Positions 15,756-25,126 are shown, counted from the stretch's first letter. The stretch: 64,000 nt of DNA from Hydromonas duriensis (GCF_004363775.1 NZ_SNZE01000003.1:62001-126000), one strand, 5' to 3'. Made by a program: numbers and translations. The notes: generated from the letters alone by a model not told the origin.

Positions 15756-17426
15756 TTATTTTGTTCTTTTTGGGCGAGCCAATATTTCATGGCCTTTTAG
15801 CATTAAGTGCCAGTAGACGCGTGGGAATAAGTATTTTTTCATGTACCAGCCCGAAGCGTGAGGCGTGGTGGGGTCATTGCCGAAGGTGGGCATTAACACG
15901 CCGTTGTAACCAAATTCAGCTAAAATCAATTTGCCGTTGCCGACTGTGATTGGGCAAGCGCTGTAACCATCGTAAGCCATCGGAAGCGGACGATTGTCAC
16001 GCAGTGCCAGCAGGTTTTCAGCGAGCACCACAACTTGCTTGCGAATCGCCGCAGTGGTTTTTGAGTTGGGCGCGCTCATTGCATCGCCTAAGCCGAATAC
16101 ATTGGAAAAGCGCGGGTGTTGCAATGTGGCATTATCGACCTCAACCCAGCCGTCTGCATTTGACAGGGGGCTGTCTTTAACAAATGCATGGGGTTTTTGT
16201 GGCGGCACCACATGTAGCATGTCAAAAGATTTTTCGATGCGTTCAATTTGACCATCCGCATTTTTACGTTCAAACCATGCTTTTTTTGCCGCGCCATCAA
16301 CTGCGACTAAATTAGAGCCGAGATTGACTTGAGCGTTATAGGCTTGCATTTGTTTCGTCAAGTTCGGGATGAAATCGGCAACGCTGAACAATGCACCGCC
16401 TGCATTGTGAAACTCGATGTGCATGCGATTGAGGCGATTGTTTTTTTGCCAATGGTCGGCTGAAAGATAGAGGGCTTTTTGCGGCGCACCTGCGCATTTA
16501 ATCGGCACCATGGGCTGCGTGAATAGAGCAACGCCACTCTGAAGGTTTTGTACGCATTCCCAAGTGTAGGGCGCAAGGTCTGCGCGGTAATTCGATGTCA
16601 CGCCATTTTTACCCAAGGTCTCGACCAAGCCAGGAATTGAGTCCCATAACAATGCCAAGCCAGGCGCTACAACGAGTTGTTGGTATGTCAACACTTCACC
16701 TGTGGCGCAAATCACAGTGTTTTGTTCGGGTTGAAAACGTGTGACGGCTGCTTTAATCCATTTGGCTTTAGCAGGAATCACAGCGTGCATTTGACGTTTG
16801 GTCTTTTTTACATCATATTCACCCGCGCCAACCAGCGTCCATGCGGGTTGGTAAAAATGATGCTCTGCGGGCTCAACGATGGCGACATCCAAATCAGGCT
16901 GACGCTTAAGTAAACTGGCCGCCAATGCAATCCCACCCGAACCGCCACCGATGATTAAAACATCGTGGTGACGATGGAGATTTTGCTTCCCTTGCCCTAA
17001 TTCAGGAGTTTTTTTTTCCGCTGTATCGTCTGTGACGGAATGATTTGAATCGCTAACGAAGCTCAAATCATTTGGGTTGAGTAAGCCCATCGCAACTGCG
17101 GCTTGAAAAATGTTGGTTGAGCGAGTGCCTGTGCGACAAAATGCCAAAATCGGTTTAGGCGCGTCCCCAACCGCCTTAGCAAACTCTTCAACGAGGGATG
17201 GAGTGACTTGAGAAGGCGAAAAAGGCAAGGCAATAAAATTCAATCCCGCTGCCGTTGCTGCCTGAGCGATGTCCTCTGATGTCGGCTGATCGGCCCCACC
17301 CTCAAAATCAGGTCGGTTGTTGATGACCGTTTTATAGCCTGCTTGCGCGATTTGCAACATGTCTTCTGGACAGGTTTGCGCGGTGGTGCCAAAAAGAGGG
17401 GTATGGGCAGTGATGGCGATGGTCAT
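15756..17426 (-). CDS. Fusion of TIGR01244-type phosphatase/sulfurtransferase domain and SQR-like flavoprotein
   Basis: 556 residues from ATG 17426, with AAGGA 6 bases upstream. Residues 1 to about 115 form a DUF442/TIGR01244 domain with active loop CRTGTRS (Cys97, Arg102; a six-residue C-x4-R loop as in rhodaneses rather than the C-x5-R of tyrosine phosphatases). After a linker, VLIIGGGSGGIALA (about 155-168) starts a FAD/NAD(P)-binding oxidoreductase related to sulfide:quinone reductases, with PAWTLVGAG and GLGDAMSAPNSKTTAAIRKQ typical of that group. Such fusions are found in proteobacteria and are thought to detoxify sulfide or persulfide. Divergent from the thiol peroxidase gene, which fits a redox theme. 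Confidence 0.85.
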   Translation of the reverse strand: MTIAITAHTPLFGTTAQTCPEDMLQIAQAGYKTVINNRPDFEGGADQPTSEDIAQAATAAGLNFIALPFSPSQVTPSLVEEFAKAVGDAPKPILAFCRTGTRSTNIFQAAVAMGLLNPNDLSFVSDSNHSVTDDTAEKKTPELGQGKQNLHRHHDVLIIGGGSGGIALAASLLKRQPDLDVAIVEPAEHHFYQPAWTLVGAGEYDVKKTKRQMHAVIPAKAKWIKAAVTRFQPEQNTVICATGEVLTYQQLVVAPGLALLWDSIPGLVETLGKNGVTSNYRADLAPYTWECVQNLQSGVALFTQPMVPIKCAGAPQKALYLSADHWQKNNRLNRMHIEFHNAGGALFSVADFIPNLTKQMQAYNAQVNLGSNLVAVDGAAKKAWFERKNADGQIERIEKSFDMLHVVPPQKPHAFVKDSPLSNADGWVEVDNATLQHPRFSNVFGLGDAMSAPNSKTTAAIRKQVVVLAENLLALRDNRPLPMAYDGYSACPITVGNGKLILAEFGYNGVLMPTFGNDPTTPHASGWYMKKYLFPRVYWHLMLKGHEILARPKRTK

Positions 17427-17556
17427 ATATATCCTTTGGTTACGATGGTTTATCTCGCTCGTATCAATCCATTGTATTGTAATTGAATTGCACGCATTAA
17501 ACAACGCAAGCCCAATCGTGCCAAGAGCGCCGCCAGCAGGTTTGTATAACTGCGAT

Positions 17557-17562
17557 TATAAT
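17557..17562 (+). promoter_or_regulatory. Likely -10 box of tpx
   Basis: A perfect TATAAT lies 35 bases before the tpx ATG. No good -35 is found at 16-18 bases, suggesting an activator-dependent promoter. AAAGGAAAA precedes the start codon. Confidence 0.4.
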
Positions 17563-17596
17563 CAAGCCTTCAAAACAAACATAAAGGAAAATCATC

Positions 17597-18094
17597 ATGG
17601 CACAAGTTTTATTACGTGGCAATCCAGTCGATACCGTAAGTGAGTTGCCTGCGGTTGGCAGCGCAGCGCCTGCATTTCAGTTGACGAATGCCAAACTTGA
17701 AAAAGTTACTCTTGCTCAGTTTGCGGGTAAAAAAGTTGTCATCAGCATTTTTCCGTCGATTGACACGCCGACTTGTGCCACCTCAACCCGTAAGTTCAAT
17801 GAGCAAGCAGCATCTAAAGCGGATGTGACCGTTCTCACGGTATCCGAAGATTTACCGTTTGCTTTAGGGCGGTTTTGTGGCGCAGAAGGCATTGAAAATG
17901 TCCATACCTTATCGGCGTTTCGCAGCACTTTTGGCAAAGATTATGGTGTCGAAATGGCAGCAGGCCCTCTTGCTGGATTAACCGCTCGCGCTGTCGTTGT
18001 GGTGGATGAAGCGGGGAAAGTGATTTATACGGAATTAGTGAACAATGTCTCGGATGAGCCGAATTACGAAGCTGCTTTGACCGCATTAAATTGA
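17597..18094 (+). CDS. tpx: Thiol peroxidase Tpx
   Basis: 165 residues, the usual Tpx length. The peroxidatic Cys60 is in SIDTPTCATS and the resolving Cys94 in LGRFCGAEG, matching the atypical 2-Cys peroxiredoxin pattern of E. coli Tpx (Cys61/Cys95). It reduces hydrogen and lipid hydroperoxides using thioredoxin. The start at 17597 is supported by the Shine-Dalgarno AAAGGAAAA. It is monocistronic, with a hairpin following at 18145, and diverges from the sulfide/persulfide-related fusion gene. Confidence 0.96.
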   Translation: MAQVLLRGNPVDTVSELPAVGSAAPAFQLTNAKLEKVTLAQFAGKKVVISIFPSIDTPTCATSTRKFNEQAASKADVTVLTVSEDLPFALGRFCGAEGIENVHTLSAFRSTFGKDYGVEMAAGPLAGLTARAVVVVDEAGKVIYTELVNNVSDEPNYEAALTALN

Positions 18095-18144
18095 ATATCA
18101 ATCATTTTATGAGTCGTTTTTTTAAGGCGATGCTGAAGTAAAAA

Positions 18145-18166
18145 TACCCCGCCAAAGCGGGGTATT
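18145..18166. terminator. Terminator between tpx and porin 1
   Basis: ATACCCCGC-CAAA-GCGGGGTAT, a 9-bp perfect stem. On the minus strand it is followed by TTTTTA, so it is best for the porin; on the plus strand by TATCTAATTTG, weaker for tpx. Confidence 0.8.
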
Positions 18167-18189
18167 ATCTAATTTGTGTCATCAAACAA

Positions 18190-19278
18190 TTAGAAAGAAT
18201 GGCGCAAGCCAATATCCCACTTGGTGTATTTGATGGGGTCATTCGAGTCTGGAATCGCAATGGTGTTACCGTCAGAATCCACCGTCGTAGACAGCCCTGC
18301 TTTTGAGTTAACGAGCGCAACATTAGCAAAAATTTCAGTGCGCTTGCTCAAGCTGTGAATATAGCCCAAGCCATACTGGTATTGTTTTTCCATCGTCGCA
18401 CCTAAAGAGGTTGTCTTGATGTTGTTATAGTTTACAAACAGTTTGTCATTGGAGGTGAGCTGCCCCACAAGCGAGGCTTGCCAAATTTTACGTTTGGCGT
18501 CATTGTAAAACTTAGCGGCCGCATAGGATGCATTAAAAGTCACGGGTTTGTATGTATACGAACCTGTCACTAACCATTCGTTTTTGATGCCCCATACATT
18601 AAATGTATCTGGAAGCTGTGCTTTATATGCGGACGGCACATTCGCGCCAGTATTGTCATTATCCGCTTGCCATGCCGCACCTAAGCTCCAATTGGTAGGC
18701 GCGTATAAAACGTAAGCACCATAAGATGATTTCGTGCCACTTTGACCTTCGGTGACAGTTCCTGATGAAATAGTTGTACTTGAGTTCCCTGCGGCTCCAC
18801 CTTTAGTCGTGACCGCAGCGCCCACAGACAAAGCACCAGAAGTATAGTCATAGTAAGCACCGTTTCTCCAGCCGCCCATTGAAGACTTAACCGCAATATC
18901 GGTAGACAGATGACCTACATTGTTACCAATGCGGTCAATCGGAGAGTTCGACTTACCAAAATAGATTTTGTGAGCGCCATTCGCAAAGCTAAGACCAACA
19001 ATGGATTTTTCCTCAAAAAAATCACCGTTGTTCGCACCCGTGTCGGCATTGATTTTGTGCTCCAACTGAAAGAATGCTGACATGCCGTTGCCCAAGTCTT
19101 CTGTTCCCTTAAATCCCAAACGAGACTCACCTGCAGCGCCCTGAGTGGTACTCAAGTTGTCTTTGGTTTGGTTCTGGTATGCGGTCTCAACCTTGCCGTA
19201 CAGCGTCACGCTAGATGCTGCTGAAGCAGCTCCAGCAAATGAGCCAAGAACTGCCAATGCTAATAAAGTTTGTTTCAT
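18190..19278 (-). CDS. Trimeric general porin (Burkholderiales type), copy 1
   Basis: 362 residues: signal peptide MKQTLLALAVLGSFAGAASA, then SSVTLYGKVETAY, the first beta strand of the Gram-negative porin family, and a C-terminal YTKWDIGLRHSF ending in Phe as required for BAM-dependent outer-membrane insertion. Strand signatures ESRLGFKGTEDLGNG, AFFQLEHKINADTG and SKRTEIFANVA are shared with the two neighbours. Sixteen-stranded beta-barrel for passive uptake of small hydrophilic solutes. First of three tandem paralogues read leftward, each with its own terminator, so they are likely separately controlled. Confidence 0.95.
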   Translation of the reverse strand: MKQTLLALAVLGSFAGAASAASSVTLYGKVETAYQNQTKDNLSTTQGAAGESRLGFKGTEDLGNGMSAFFQLEHKINADTGANNGDFFEEKSIVGLSFANGAHKIYFGKSNSPIDRIGNNVGHLSTDIAVKSSMGGWRNGAYYDYTSGALSVGAAVTTKGGAAGNSSTTISSGTVTEGQSGTKSSYGAYVLYAPTNWSLGAAWQADNDNTGANVPSAYKAQLPDTFNVWGIKNEWLVTGSYTYKPVTFNASYAAAKFYNDAKRKIWQASLVGQLTSNDKLFVNYNNIKTTSLGATMEKQYQYGLGYIHSLSKRTEIFANVALVNSKAGLSTTVDSDGNTIAIPDSNDPIKYTKWDIGLRHSF

Positions 19279-19515
19279 ATTGTCTTCCTCACAGGTAGGT
19301 TTTTTTGTAATTAAAGCTTATTGAGTGTCATGAATTAAGCCTGCCTTTTGCTGCTTGCGTAGCAAATTGACAACCACATTATCGTTAAATTATGGGTTTT
19401 TTGTCTAGTAAAACTCAAAATTAAATTTTTAAAAATGTAGATTAAGCACAATACGTCTCTTTTTTGCAAAACAGTTTTTCGAAAATACAACGCATGTTTT
19501 ATACCTTAAAAATAC
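19279..19515 (-). promoter_or_regulatory. Leader and promoter region of porin 1
   Basis: AT-rich non-coding stretch. The minus-strand motif TAGACAAAAA (about 19400) recurs upstream of porin 2 and may mark a shared promoter element. A short hairpin (TTGCT...AGCAA) lies in the probable leader. No confident -35/-10 pair is seen. Confidence 0.3.
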
Positions 19516-19544
19516 AAAAAACCTCTCCGAAGAGAGGTTTTTTT
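19516..19544. terminator. Terminator after porin 2
   Basis: AAAAACCTCTC-CGAA-GAGAGGTTTTTTT: 11-bp stem with tetraloop and T-tract, usable on both strands. Confidence 0.85.
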
Positions 19545-19581
19545 GCTTTTCAATTTAAACTAGCCATAAGCTAGCATTAAA

Positions 19582-20679
19582 TTAGAATGCGTGACGCAAA
19601 GCGATGTCGTATGCAGTCGTTGAGTCGTCGTTTTTGTAACGAGCAACGTCAGCATAGATTGAAGTGCGTTTGCTCAAAGCGTGAGAGTAGCCCAAAGCGT
19701 ATACTTTTGCTTTGCCATCCAATGTGCCGCCACCACGTTTTTCGAGGTAACGAGCATAAACAGAGTCATTGCTTGTCACGTCAGCAGTGATGTATGCGCC
19801 CAAAGTAGTCAATCGTTGTTTGCCAGTAACTGAACTCAAAGCAGCGATGTTGTTGTTGCTATCGAGTAACGCGTAAGTTACTTTAGCATTGCTTGCAGAC
19901 TCAGCACGTGCATAAGTGGCGCCGAACTCAACCATTTTGTACTTGTAAGCCATACCTAAGCCCCATTCATTTTGAGAACCAAAAGTCAAGTTCTCACCAG
20001 TAGAGCTTAATGGTGTTGGTGTTACTGAGCTTACGTTTTGACCTACTGTCGCAGTATTGTAGCTATTGATGCCAGTGCCGTTTTTGTCAGCTTGGTAAGC
20101 TGCGTTTACACGGAAACCACCAACTTGGTAGCCAGCGTGGATGCCGTAGCCCACTTTTTGACCGTCAGCACCTTCGTTGGTGTTGCCAGTAGCGCCGCCT
20201 TTAGTTGTCACGTCAAAACCGAAGTTAAAGCCGTTCATAGCGAAATCGTAGAACATGCCGTTGCTGTGGCGAGTGTTTGAAGAGTATGGGTCAAAAGCTG
20301 TTGCAACGCGTTCGCCTGGAGCGTAATCACCCAAAGCGCGTTCCATTGCTGACTTAGAACGACCGAAACGAACGTGGCCGAAGTTGCCTTTCAAACCGAC
20401 AGTTGATTCACGATCAAAAAAGTCTTTGCCTGAAGTTTTTGCGCCTGTGTCTGCATCAAAGCGACCTTCCAATTGGAAAGTAGCAGCCAAACCGTTGCCC
20501 AAATCTTCTTGGCCTTTGATGCCCAAGCGTGTTTCACCAGCACCAGCTTGAGTCAAAGATGAACCTGACCACTTTTCGTAGCCAACGTCAACGCGACCGT
20601 ACAAAGTCACACTTGAAGCTGCGTTTGCTGCACCAGCAGCTGAAGCCAATACGGCCAAAGCCAATAATGATTTTTTCAT
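19582..20679 (-). CDS. Trimeric general porin, copy 2
   Basis: 365 residues from ATG 20679 (GGGGA 9 bases upstream; the longer upstream frame is not signal-peptide-like). Signal peptide MKKSLLALAVLASAAGAANA, then SSVTLYGRVDVGYEKW, ATFQLEGRFDADTG and RESTVGLKGNFGHVRFGR, the last being the constriction-loop region of Burkholderiales porins; it ends YDIALRHAF. Closer to copy 3 than to copy 1 by eye (shared RESTVG-KG-FGHVRFGRS block). Function as for copy 1; different loops probably give different solute or phage specificity. Confidence 0.95.
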   Translation of the reverse strand: MKKSLLALAVLASAAGAANAASSVTLYGRVDVGYEKWSGSSLTQAGAGETRLGIKGQEDLGNGLAATFQLEGRFDADTGAKTSGKDFFDRESTVGLKGNFGHVRFGRSKSAMERALGDYAPGERVATAFDPYSSNTRHSNGMFYDFAMNGFNFGFDVTTKGGATGNTNEGADGQKVGYGIHAGYQVGGFRVNAAYQADKNGTGINSYNTATVGQNVSSVTPTPLSSTGENLTFGSQNEWGLGMAYKYKMVEFGATYARAESASNAKVTYALLDSNNNIAALSSVTGKQRLTTLGAYITADVTSNDSVYARYLEKRGGGTLDGKAKVYALGYSHALSKRTSIYADVARYKNDDSTTAYDIALRHAF

Positions 20680-20921
20680 TTGTTTATCCCCAGAAAAGTT
20701 AAACTTAATTGTTGCTCTCAGTATTGAGTACAACAGCCCCTTGCGGAGCACGCCGACAAATCGTTTCGTACAACTTATCGATGCGCCCATTATTCTACTG
20801 CGATTTCTTTTTGTCTACCCTTATGAGGTTGGCGAGACGGTCATTCGGCATTAAAACAACAGTTTGTTTCTAAAATACAACAATTTATAAAGTTTGATTT
20901 GCTTCTATTTCAATTGCAAAT
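20680..20921 (-). promoter_or_regulatory. Upstream region of porin 2
   Basis: About 240 bases without a gene. The minus strand carries GTAGACAAAAAG (about 20807-20818) followed after 14-15 bases by TAGAAT, resembling a promoter with a short spacer. Nothing else recognisable. Confidence 0.3.
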
Positions 20922-20951
20922 AAAAAACGTGATTGTAAAATCACGTTTTTT
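20922..20951. terminator. Terminator after porin 3
   Basis: AAAAAACGTGATT pairs with AATCACGTTTTTT around a short loop, with T-tracts on both strands. It lies about 20 bases after the porin 3 stop. Confidence 0.85.
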
Positions 20952-20973
20952 ATCAAGCCTTACGTTTCTATGA

Positions 20974-21987
20974 TTAGAAGTAGTGGCGAATGCCAATGTC
21001 GTAAGATGTGTAGCTGCTTGAACTTGATGTCGTGCCTGTGGTGTCTTTTTTGATGCGGGCGATATCAGTGTAAACAGAAGTACGTTTGCTTAAGTTGTGA
21101 ACATATCCAAGACCATAGTGAGTGATTTTTTCTTTGCTCAGTTCAATGCCTGTTGTCGTATTTTTATTCTTTAATTCTTCACGACGGTACATTGCCATCA
21201 GTGAGTCGTCTGCTGTTAAGGCGGCTTGGATGTAGCCACCATAGTTTTTGAGCTTGGCTTGTGTGCCGACGACATCGTCTTTACCTGCTGCATAGGACAA
21301 ACCAACGGTGACAGGTTTGAATGTGTAGGCGACACCAATGCCCCATTCTTTACGAATTTTTTTAGCCGTTTGTACGCCGTCGTCTTGGTAAGCAACGCCA
21401 GCTTCTAAGCCGTTTGCTTTATATTTAGCAAATGCGCCCCATCCTGCTTTTGTACCTGAATTGCCCTCAGAAGTAGAGACGCCGTCGTTGTAACCGCCTT
21501 TTGTTGTCACATCAAAGCCGCCAGAAAATGCGCCAGCGGAGTAGTTGTAAAACATCGCATTACTGTGGCGTGTGGCAACGCCGTAATTTTCGTTGTAAAC
21601 AGAGTGTGCAGATGAGCGGCGACCAATGTCAATATAGCTAATACCTTGCTCAAAGGCTGAGATTGAACGACCGAAGCGAACATGGCCAAACGCGCCTTTA
21701 ATACCAACAGTTGATTCACGATCAAAGAATGTACGGTTTGATGATTTTGCACCCGTATCGCCATCAAAGCGGCCTTCTAATTGGAAGGTGGCTGACATGC
21801 CGTTGCCCAAATCTTCACTGCCCTTTAAACCGAGACGAACGTCGCCGCCGCTTACTTGTTGTAATGATGTGTCTGATTTTTTCAAATAGCCAATATCAAA
21901 TCGACCGTATAAGGTGACGTTTGATGCTGCATGTGCTGCGCTTACTGCTGTACTCAAAATTGCCAGTGTGATTAAACTTTTTTTCAT
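20974..21987 (-). CDS. Trimeric general porin, copy 3
   Basis: 337 residues: signal peptide MKKSLITLAILSTAVSAAHA, then SNVTLYGRFDIGYLKK, ATFQLEGRFDGDTG, RESTVGIKGAFGHVRFGRS, SKRTSVYTDIARIK and a C-terminal YDIGIRHYF ending in Phe. Outer-membrane beta-barrel like its two neighbours, shorter by loop trimming. A leader hairpin (GGCAAG-AAAG-GCTTGCC, minus strand, about 22035-22055) lies between the probable promoter region and the gene. The three copies presumably arose by tandem duplication. Confidence 0.95.
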   Translation of the reverse strand: MKKSLITLAILSTAVSAAHAASNVTLYGRFDIGYLKKSDTSLQQVSGGDVRLGLKGSEDLGNGMSATFQLEGRFDGDTGAKSSNRTFFDRESTVGIKGAFGHVRFGRSISAFEQGISYIDIGRRSSAHSVYNENYGVATRHSNAMFYNYSAGAFSGGFDVTTKGGYNDGVSTSEGNSGTKAGWGAFAKYKANGLEAGVAYQDDGVQTAKKIRKEWGIGVAYTFKPVTVGLSYAAGKDDVVGTQAKLKNYGGYIQAALTADDSLMAMYRREELKNKNTTTGIELSKEKITHYGLGYVHNLSKRTSVYTDIARIKKDTTGTTSSSSSYTSYDIGIRHYF

Positions 21988-22231
21988 TTTTGCTCCTAAA
22001 GGGCTGTTAAATTAAGGGTAATGGTTTGGCGGGGCAAGCCTTTCTTGCCAAAACCTTGCTTGTATCCTCAAGCTTATTGCTCCTAATTCGACTTCTCGTG
22101 ATTAAGATGTGTGAATTATGAACATAATTTGTAGTTGTTTTTACTAAAATTTTAAATATGTAGGGTTTGTGTAGTTTAAAAACAACAATGCACAGCCGAG
22201 CGCAGAGGCATCGTTTGTGTGCTGTGCTTCC

Positions 22232-22666
22232 CTACTTTTTGAATGCTAAAACCAAAACCCCTGCCGCCACTAGCAAAATGCCTAGCCACTCTTGTCCGCT
22301 TGGGCGTTCACCTAAAAAGATAAAGGCAAATACAGCGACCAAAACAAGGCTGAATTTATCCACGGGGGCAACTTGAGAGGCTTGACCGATTTGTAGTGCG
22401 CGAAAATAACACACCCATGATGCGCCTGTGGCTAGGGCAGATAAACCTAAAAAGACCCATGTTTTTATGGGGAGTGTCAACGGGTTTTGCCATTTGCCTG
22501 CGTAGGCCACAAATGCGGATAAGACAAACACAATGATGACGGTTCTAATGAGCGTTGCAAAGTCAGAATCGACTCCTTGAATGCCAACTTTAGCAAAAAT
22601 GGCGGTCATTGCAGCAAAGCACGCCGATAATGCCGCCCAAAAGAACCAACTGTTTGATGAAGTCAT
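22232..22666 (-). CDS. EamA/DMT-family small transporter
   Basis: 144 residues with five hydrophobic segments, the half-size type of EamA protein. Landmarks: FWAALSACFAAMTAIFAKVG at the N-terminus, DFATLIRTVII, ATGASWVCYFRALQIGQAS and a C-terminal FIFLGERPSGQEWLGILL. Full-length drug/metabolite transporters have two such repeats; one-repeat proteins work as dimers. The substrate is unknown. It diverges from serC. Confidence 0.88.
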   Translation of the reverse strand: MTSSNSWFFWAALSACFAAMTAIFAKVGIQGVDSDFATLIRTVIIVFVLSAFVAYAGKWQNPLTLPIKTWVFLGLSALATGASWVCYFRALQIGQASQVAPVDKFSLVLVAVFAFIFLGERPSGQEWLGILLVAAGVLVLAFKK

Positions 22667-22888
22667 ATCGTTTCCTTCTTAATGGTTTAGTTAGATGTGT
22701 ATTGTCAGTCAGCGGCCTGATGTGGCGGGTTGAGATGAATTATAGGTTCGTTGAACTGGCATCGGGCTTTATCTTTCTTTATCTTTGAGTGGTTTTTGCT
22801 TTTAAACCACCAATTGCCTATAATTGAGAGCATTATTCTTCTGCGGTTGTATTTCACTGACCGCTTTCCCCTTTTGACTGGATATTTC

Positions 22889-24004
22889 ATGACCCGCGTC
22901 TATAATTTTTCCGCAGGCCCTGCCGCCCTGCCGCTGCCCGTTCTTCAAAAAATGCAAGCTGAACTGCTTGATTTTAAGGGTACGGGTATGAGCGTGATGG
23001 AAATGAGCCATCGCGGTACGGTTTTTACCGAAGTGCTCGTGCGCGCGCGTGATACCTTACGTCGATTGTTGAATATTCCGTCGAATTATCACATTTTATT
23101 TATGCAAGGTGGGGCGATTGGTGAAAACGCCATTGTTCCGATGAACTTGCTTGGTGGTGAACGCACTGTTTCTGATCACGTGATTTCGGGCGCATGGTCG
23201 ATTAAAACGCAAAAAGAAGCAGGCAAATACGGCGAGTCACGCATCATTGCCAACGCCGATGATGGCCAAGGTCGTTTTACATATTACCCCGAGCCAAGCT
23301 CATGGCAGTTGTCCGACAACAGCGCCTATGTGGCGATTTGCACCAACGAAACGATTCACGGCGTTGAATGGTATCCGTCCGCCGAGTTGACTGCACGCAT
23401 TGAAGCCAGCGGCTCGTTTTTGGTATCCGATATGTCCTCGCACATTCTGTCGCGTCCATTGGATGTGAGCCGATACGGTGTGATTTATGGCGGCGCACAA
23501 AAGAATATTGGCCCATCGGGTGTGACTTTTGTCATCGTGCGTGACGACTTGCTCGACCGTGCACAGGCGATTTGCCCTTCGGCGTTCACTTGGCGCAATG
23601 TCGCTGACAATGACTCGATGTTCAACACCCCGCCAACATTGGGCATTTATTGCGCAGGTTTGGTGTTCGAGTGGCTCGAAGCCAACGGTGGGTTGACTGA
23701 AATGGCAAAAATCAACGATGCCAAAGCCAAATTACTATACGACACCATCGACAACAGCCGCTTGTACCGCAACGACGTGCAGCCCACATACCGCTCGTGC
23801 ATGAACGTGCCCTTTTTCTTGAATGACGAATCGCTGAATCAAACCTTCTTGGACGGTGCATTGGCCGCAGGCTTGGCAGGTTTGAAGGGGCACAAAATGG
23901 TCGGTGGCATGCGTGCCTCGATTTACAACGCCGTCTCGATGGAGGCGGTGCAGGCTTTGGTTGCCTATATGCAAGCATTTGAACGCCAACACGCTCAATC
24001 ATAA
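22889..24004 (+). CDS. serC: Phosphoserine aminotransferase SerC
   Basis: 371 residues from ATG 22889, where the product begins MTRVYNFSAGPAALP as in known SerC proteins; the frame extends further upstream but without similarity. PLP-dependent fold IV enzyme: the Lys of GGAQKNIGPSGV forms the Schiff base, and the GHKMVGGMRASIYNA block near the C-terminus binds substrate phosphate. It makes phosphoserine from 3-phosphohydroxypyruvate (and the vitamin B6 precursor from its 4-carbon analogue). First gene of a serC-pheA-tyrA run. Confidence 0.96.
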   Translation: MTRVYNFSAGPAALPLPVLQKMQAELLDFKGTGMSVMEMSHRGTVFTEVLVRARDTLRRLLNIPSNYHILFMQGGAIGENAIVPMNLLGGERTVSDHVISGAWSIKTQKEAGKYGESRIIANADDGQGRFTYYPEPSSWQLSDNSAYVAICTNETIHGVEWYPSAELTARIEASGSFLVSDMSSHILSRPLDVSRYGVIYGGAQKNIGPSGVTFVIVRDDLLDRAQAICPSAFTWRNVADNDSMFNTPPTLGIYCAGLVFEWLEANGGLTEMAKINDAKAKLLYDTIDNSRLYRNDVQPTYRSCMNVPFFLNDESLNQTFLDGALAAGLAGLKGHKMVGGMRASIYNAVSMEAVQALVAYMQAFERQHAQS

Positions 24005-24021
24005 GATAATAAGGACGCAGC

Positions 24022-25119
24022 ATGTCGGACAATCAAAATTTACATAATGTTGACAGCGAACTCGCACCGTTGCGCGTACAAATTGACGCGCTAGACTCGC
24101 AACTCATCGAACTGCTCAACCAACGCGCCAAGCTCGCGCAAGCGGTTGGTCACGTCAAACAGAAATACAATCAACCTGTGTTTCGCCCCGAACGCGAAGC
24201 GCAGGTTTTAGAAAAAATCGCCCAGCGCAATCCCGGCCCGCTGCCCTCGCATCACCTGCAAGCCTTGTGGCGCGAAGTCATGAGCGTATGTCGCGCGATG
24301 GAAGAAGCCGTCAAAGTCGCCTTTCTCGGCCCCGCAGGCACGTACACCGAGCAGGCCATGGTTAAGCAATTCGGTCATGCGATTCGCGCGATTGATTGCA
24401 GCACCATTGATGATATTTTTCGTACCGTTGAGGCTGACGGCGCGGCGTTTGGTGTTGTACCGATTGAAAACTCAATTGAAGGCGCGATTAATCGCACGAT
24501 GGACCTGTTGCTGTCCAGCCCGCTAAAAATCTGTGGCGAAGTCTCGCTTGCCATCAACCATCACTTATTGCACATCAACGGCGACATGAGCGGCGTCACC
24601 ACCATCGTTGCCCACCCGCAAGCCTTGGCACAATGCCACCATTGGCTCAAAGAACATTACCCGCACATCAAGCAACAACCCGTTGGCAGCAACGCGCAAG
24701 GCGCACAAATGGCGCAAGACGACTCGAGTGTAGCCGCCATCGCCAGCGACATTGCCGCGACCACGTATGGCTTACAATCCGTGGTCGCGGGCATCCAAGA
24801 CGACGCCAACAATCGCACGCGCTTTATCATCATCGGCAAGCAAATCTGCGGCCTCAGCCCGAACGACAAAACCTCCATCATTCTCGCCACACCCAACAAA
24901 GCGGGCGCGGTCTACGCCTTGCTCGAACCTTTTGCCAAACACGGCGTGTCGATGTTGCGCTTTGAGTCGCGTCCTGCCAAACAAAAAGGCTGGGAATACT
25001 TTTTCTACATTGATTTTGCGGGGCACATCGAGCAAGACAACGTCAAGGCCGCGCTGGCGCAACTCGAAAGCAATGCCGCTTTTTATAAATGTCTCGGCTC
25101 GTATCCAGTGACTGAATGA
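24022..25119 (+). CDS. pheA: Bifunctional chorismate mutase/prephenate dehydratase PheA
   Basis: 365 residues in three parts: AroQ chorismate mutase helices (about 8-90, LRVQIDALDSQLIELLNQR), prephenate dehydratase (about 95-270, starting VAFLGPAGTYTEQA, with NRTRFIII as the catalytic TRF motif) and a C-terminal ACT domain (KTSIILATPNKAGAVYALL, then FESRP, the phenylalanine-binding motif). It converts chorismate to phenylpyruvate and is expected to be feedback-inhibited by phenylalanine. 17 bases after serC and 7 before tyrA; one operon. Confidence 0.96.
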   Translation: MSDNQNLHNVDSELAPLRVQIDALDSQLIELLNQRAKLAQAVGHVKQKYNQPVFRPEREAQVLEKIAQRNPGPLPSHHLQALWREVMSVCRAMEEAVKVAFLGPAGTYTEQAMVKQFGHAIRAIDCSTIDDIFRTVEADGAAFGVVPIENSIEGAINRTMDLLLSSPLKICGEVSLAINHHLLHINGDMSGVTTIVAHPQALAQCHHWLKEHYPHIKQQPVGSNAQGAQMAQDDSSVAAIASDIAATTYGLQSVVAGIQDDANNRTRFIIIGKQICGLSPNDKTSIILATPNKAGAVYALLEPFAKHGVSMLRFESRPAKQKGWEYFFYIDFAGHIEQDNVKAALAQLESNAAFYKCLGSYPVTE

Positions 25120-25126
25120 GCGCACC

